Part shown: piece by piece, positions 54,621 through 55,859 of the stretch
Layout of the letters: each line of letters starts with the position of its first letter
Position numbering within the stretch: position 1 is the stretch's first letter
Origin: CAWHNT01 sp963830775
GTDB lineage: Bacteria > Pseudomonadota > Alphaproteobacteria > Geminicoccales > Geminicoccaceae
NCBI GenBank assembly: GCA_963830775.1
Contig: CAWHNT010000019.1
Coordinates: 1-55,859, forward strand
Direction of reading: 5' to 3'
DNA: 55,859 nucleotides
Translations under genes and position numbers: made by a program
The notes under the pieces: model-generated
What the model was told of the DNA's origin: nothing
Database searches by the model: none
Seen by the model: only the letters and a program-made list of their open reading frames with translations

Positions 54621-55859
54621 GCTGTTCAGTTCTGTGATTTTGGCAGGCCATGGGCAAGGAGACGGTCGAGGCTGAGAGCGTTGGTGTAGATGGCCTCGCT
54701 CACGTTGCCGACGCCGTTGGCGCGCAGGATGTTGAGCGCGAACGAGCGCAGGCGGGCGAAGATACCGGGCTGGCGCCGGATGCGGCTGTCGTCCTCGCGC
54801 AGGATGCGATCGCGCACGTGGTGGTCGCGGTTCTCGATCCCCCAGTGCGCCCGGACCGCCCACCCGAAGTCCTCGGCGTCCAGCCGGACCTGGCTGACGT
54901 AGTAGGCGACCTCGCGCCGGGGGCGCCACAGGCCGGTGCGGGTGTCCTTGCACCAGCTCAGGCGTGAGACGCGGGCCGCACAGGCGATCGTCCCCTGCCA
55001 TTCGGGTGGAAGCTGATCCGCGACCGCGAAGACCTCGACGCGCCGGTGCTCCTGACGGCCGTGCCGACCGCGGTCCGCCGTCTCGTGCCCGTCGACCGGG
55101 TCCCGCTCGGCGCACAGTCGCGCCACGGCCTCATACAGGCCGGGCTGGTTGGGCTTGAGTTGCACCAGCAGGGCGTTGCCGGTCGCGGTCGCGCAGGCGA
55201 ACGTTTTTTTGGCAGTGCAGGGCGTCGGCGGTGAACAGGACGCCCCTCAGGCCCAGCTGCTCGATCAGCGCCTGGGCCGCCGCGACCTCGTCGCCTTCGG
55301 CGATCTCCTGATGGGCCAGGACGAGCGCCGCCTCGCTGGCGAAGGCGCTGAGCACCTGCGCCGCGGCCTGGTCGTCGAGATGGTCGAAGCTGCCCCGCAG
55401 TGTCTTGCCGTCTAGCGCGATGACCCGCCGCCCCGGCGCGGTGGTGACGTCACCAAGATGCTGGGCGTGGCGGCGGAAGGCGGCCTCGATCGCGGCCGGG
55501 TCGAGCGCGTGCAAGAGGGCGCGCAACGTGTTGACCGCTGGGGCGCGGCGGAAGCGGGCGCCGAAGGTCACGTTCAGCCGCTCGCGATGCACGCCGATGA
55601 ACAGGCGGATGCGGCGGTAGGAGGTGGCGCCGGCCAGGACGGCCAGCACCGCAAACAGCAGCAAGGGGGCAAGGCCGTAACGCTGTCCTTGGCGGCGGCG
55701 CGGATCGGGGATCTGTTCCAGGGCGGCGAGCAGGCCGGCGAACGGCACCATGGCGGCCTCCGGTGCGAGGGCTTTGGCCCTCAACGGCCCAGGCGCGCCG
55801 ACGGTCTCGCAGCCGCAAACCTCGCCCTCACAGACCACTCATGCCCAGAACCGAACAGC
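54621..55859 (-). mobile_element. ISAs1-family element reaching the window edge
   Basis: The left terminal repeat GCTGTTCAGTTCTGTG starts at 54621. The last 16 bases of the window, read backwards, are GCTGTTCGGTTCTGGG, which match it. The element therefore fills the sequence to its final base, and its outer few bases may be missing. This is a common place for a contig to end. Confidence 0.8.
54626..55751 (-). CDS. ISAs1-family transposase, one frame break at an A7 run
   Basis: About 374 residues in two frames. From ATG 55751: the N-terminal EQIPDPRRRQGQRYGL, LLFAVLAVLAGATSYRRI and the catalytic VIALDGKTLRG. The last part (LKPNQPGLYEAV, WGIENRDHHVRDRILREDDS, NILRANGVGNVSEAIYTNA) is in another frame, ending at 54626. 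The frames meet at seven T on the plus strand (55204-55210); six would give one continuous protein. Homopolymer error or slippage are equally possible. Catalytic residues appear intact. Confidence 0.82.

Noticed and set aside
1..55859. CRISPR arrays, tRNA or rRNA genes
   Set aside because: No regularly spaced repeats, no cloverleaf-like sequence with the usual T-loop, and no rRNA signature were seen in any intergenic space.

Overview
The window is GC-rich, gene-dense DNA with mostly short spacers and many coupled ATGA/GTGA junctions. The gene content (a rhizobial-type cellulose operon with a BcsN-like protein, carbohydrate ABC importers, GMC dehydrogenases, Tat-exported molybdenum enzymes) points to an alphaproteobacterium, probably an environmental or host-associated Rhodospirillales-like lineage. 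The genus cannot be named from sequence alone.

Layout. (1) 1-11755, all minus strand: a binding-protein-dependent sugar-type ABC importer (binding protein, two permeases, ATPase) runs into a gluconate-dehydrogenase subunit 3-like protein, two GMC oxidoreductases flanking a PLP enzyme of the D-cysteine desulfhydrase/ACC deaminase family, and an asparagine-synthetase-like protein. It reads as one uptake-and-oxidation operon. (2) 12181-16898, plus strand: an FAD/iron-sulfur NAD(P)H oxidoreductase with the fused gamma-alpha and the beta subunits of a TPP-dependent 2-oxoacid oxidoreductase. (3) 16934-20211, minus strand: a CesT-type secretion chaperone followed 21 bases later by a ~937-residue kinase-like protein. 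This looks like an orphan type III chaperone/effector pair and is the most surprising locus here; insertion-sequence (IS) wreckage lies just upstream of it. (4) 21533-32999: a DUF2938 membrane protein, the cellulose operon (bcsN-like, bcsA, bcsB, bcsZ, TPR protein) and two divergent genes (DUF4384 and TPR proteins). (5) 33042-40998: an SDR, a CitE-like lyase, a VapBC-type toxin-antitoxin pair, a LysR regulator and a divergent molybdenum hydroxylase operon with a dihaem cytochrome. An intact-ended IS630 element sits between the regulator and that operon. (6) 41046-46156: an accessory scrapyard of IS3, IS630 and IS5 remnants and a large serine recombinase whose 3' end is cut by an IS5 fragment. 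(7) 46269-53902: a conserved hypothetical, an exported HpcH/HpaI aldolase, an IS200 copy, a beta-helix polysaccharide-lyase-like protein truncated at that IS200, a dienelactone hydrolase, an M48 protease, a metallo-beta-lactamase-fold hydrolase and a broken methyltransferase. (8) 54052-55859: a second, intact IS200 and an ISAs1 element that reaches the window edge.

Two sequence-quality signals affect everything else. Many otherwise intact conserved genes carry single-base frame breaks, mostly in short G or C runs. One IS200 copy differs from its twin almost only by deleted bases, and in its last ~40 bases nearly every C is missing. Both look like assembly or base-calling errors rather than gene decay, so most frame-broken genes here should be treated as probably intact in the living organism.
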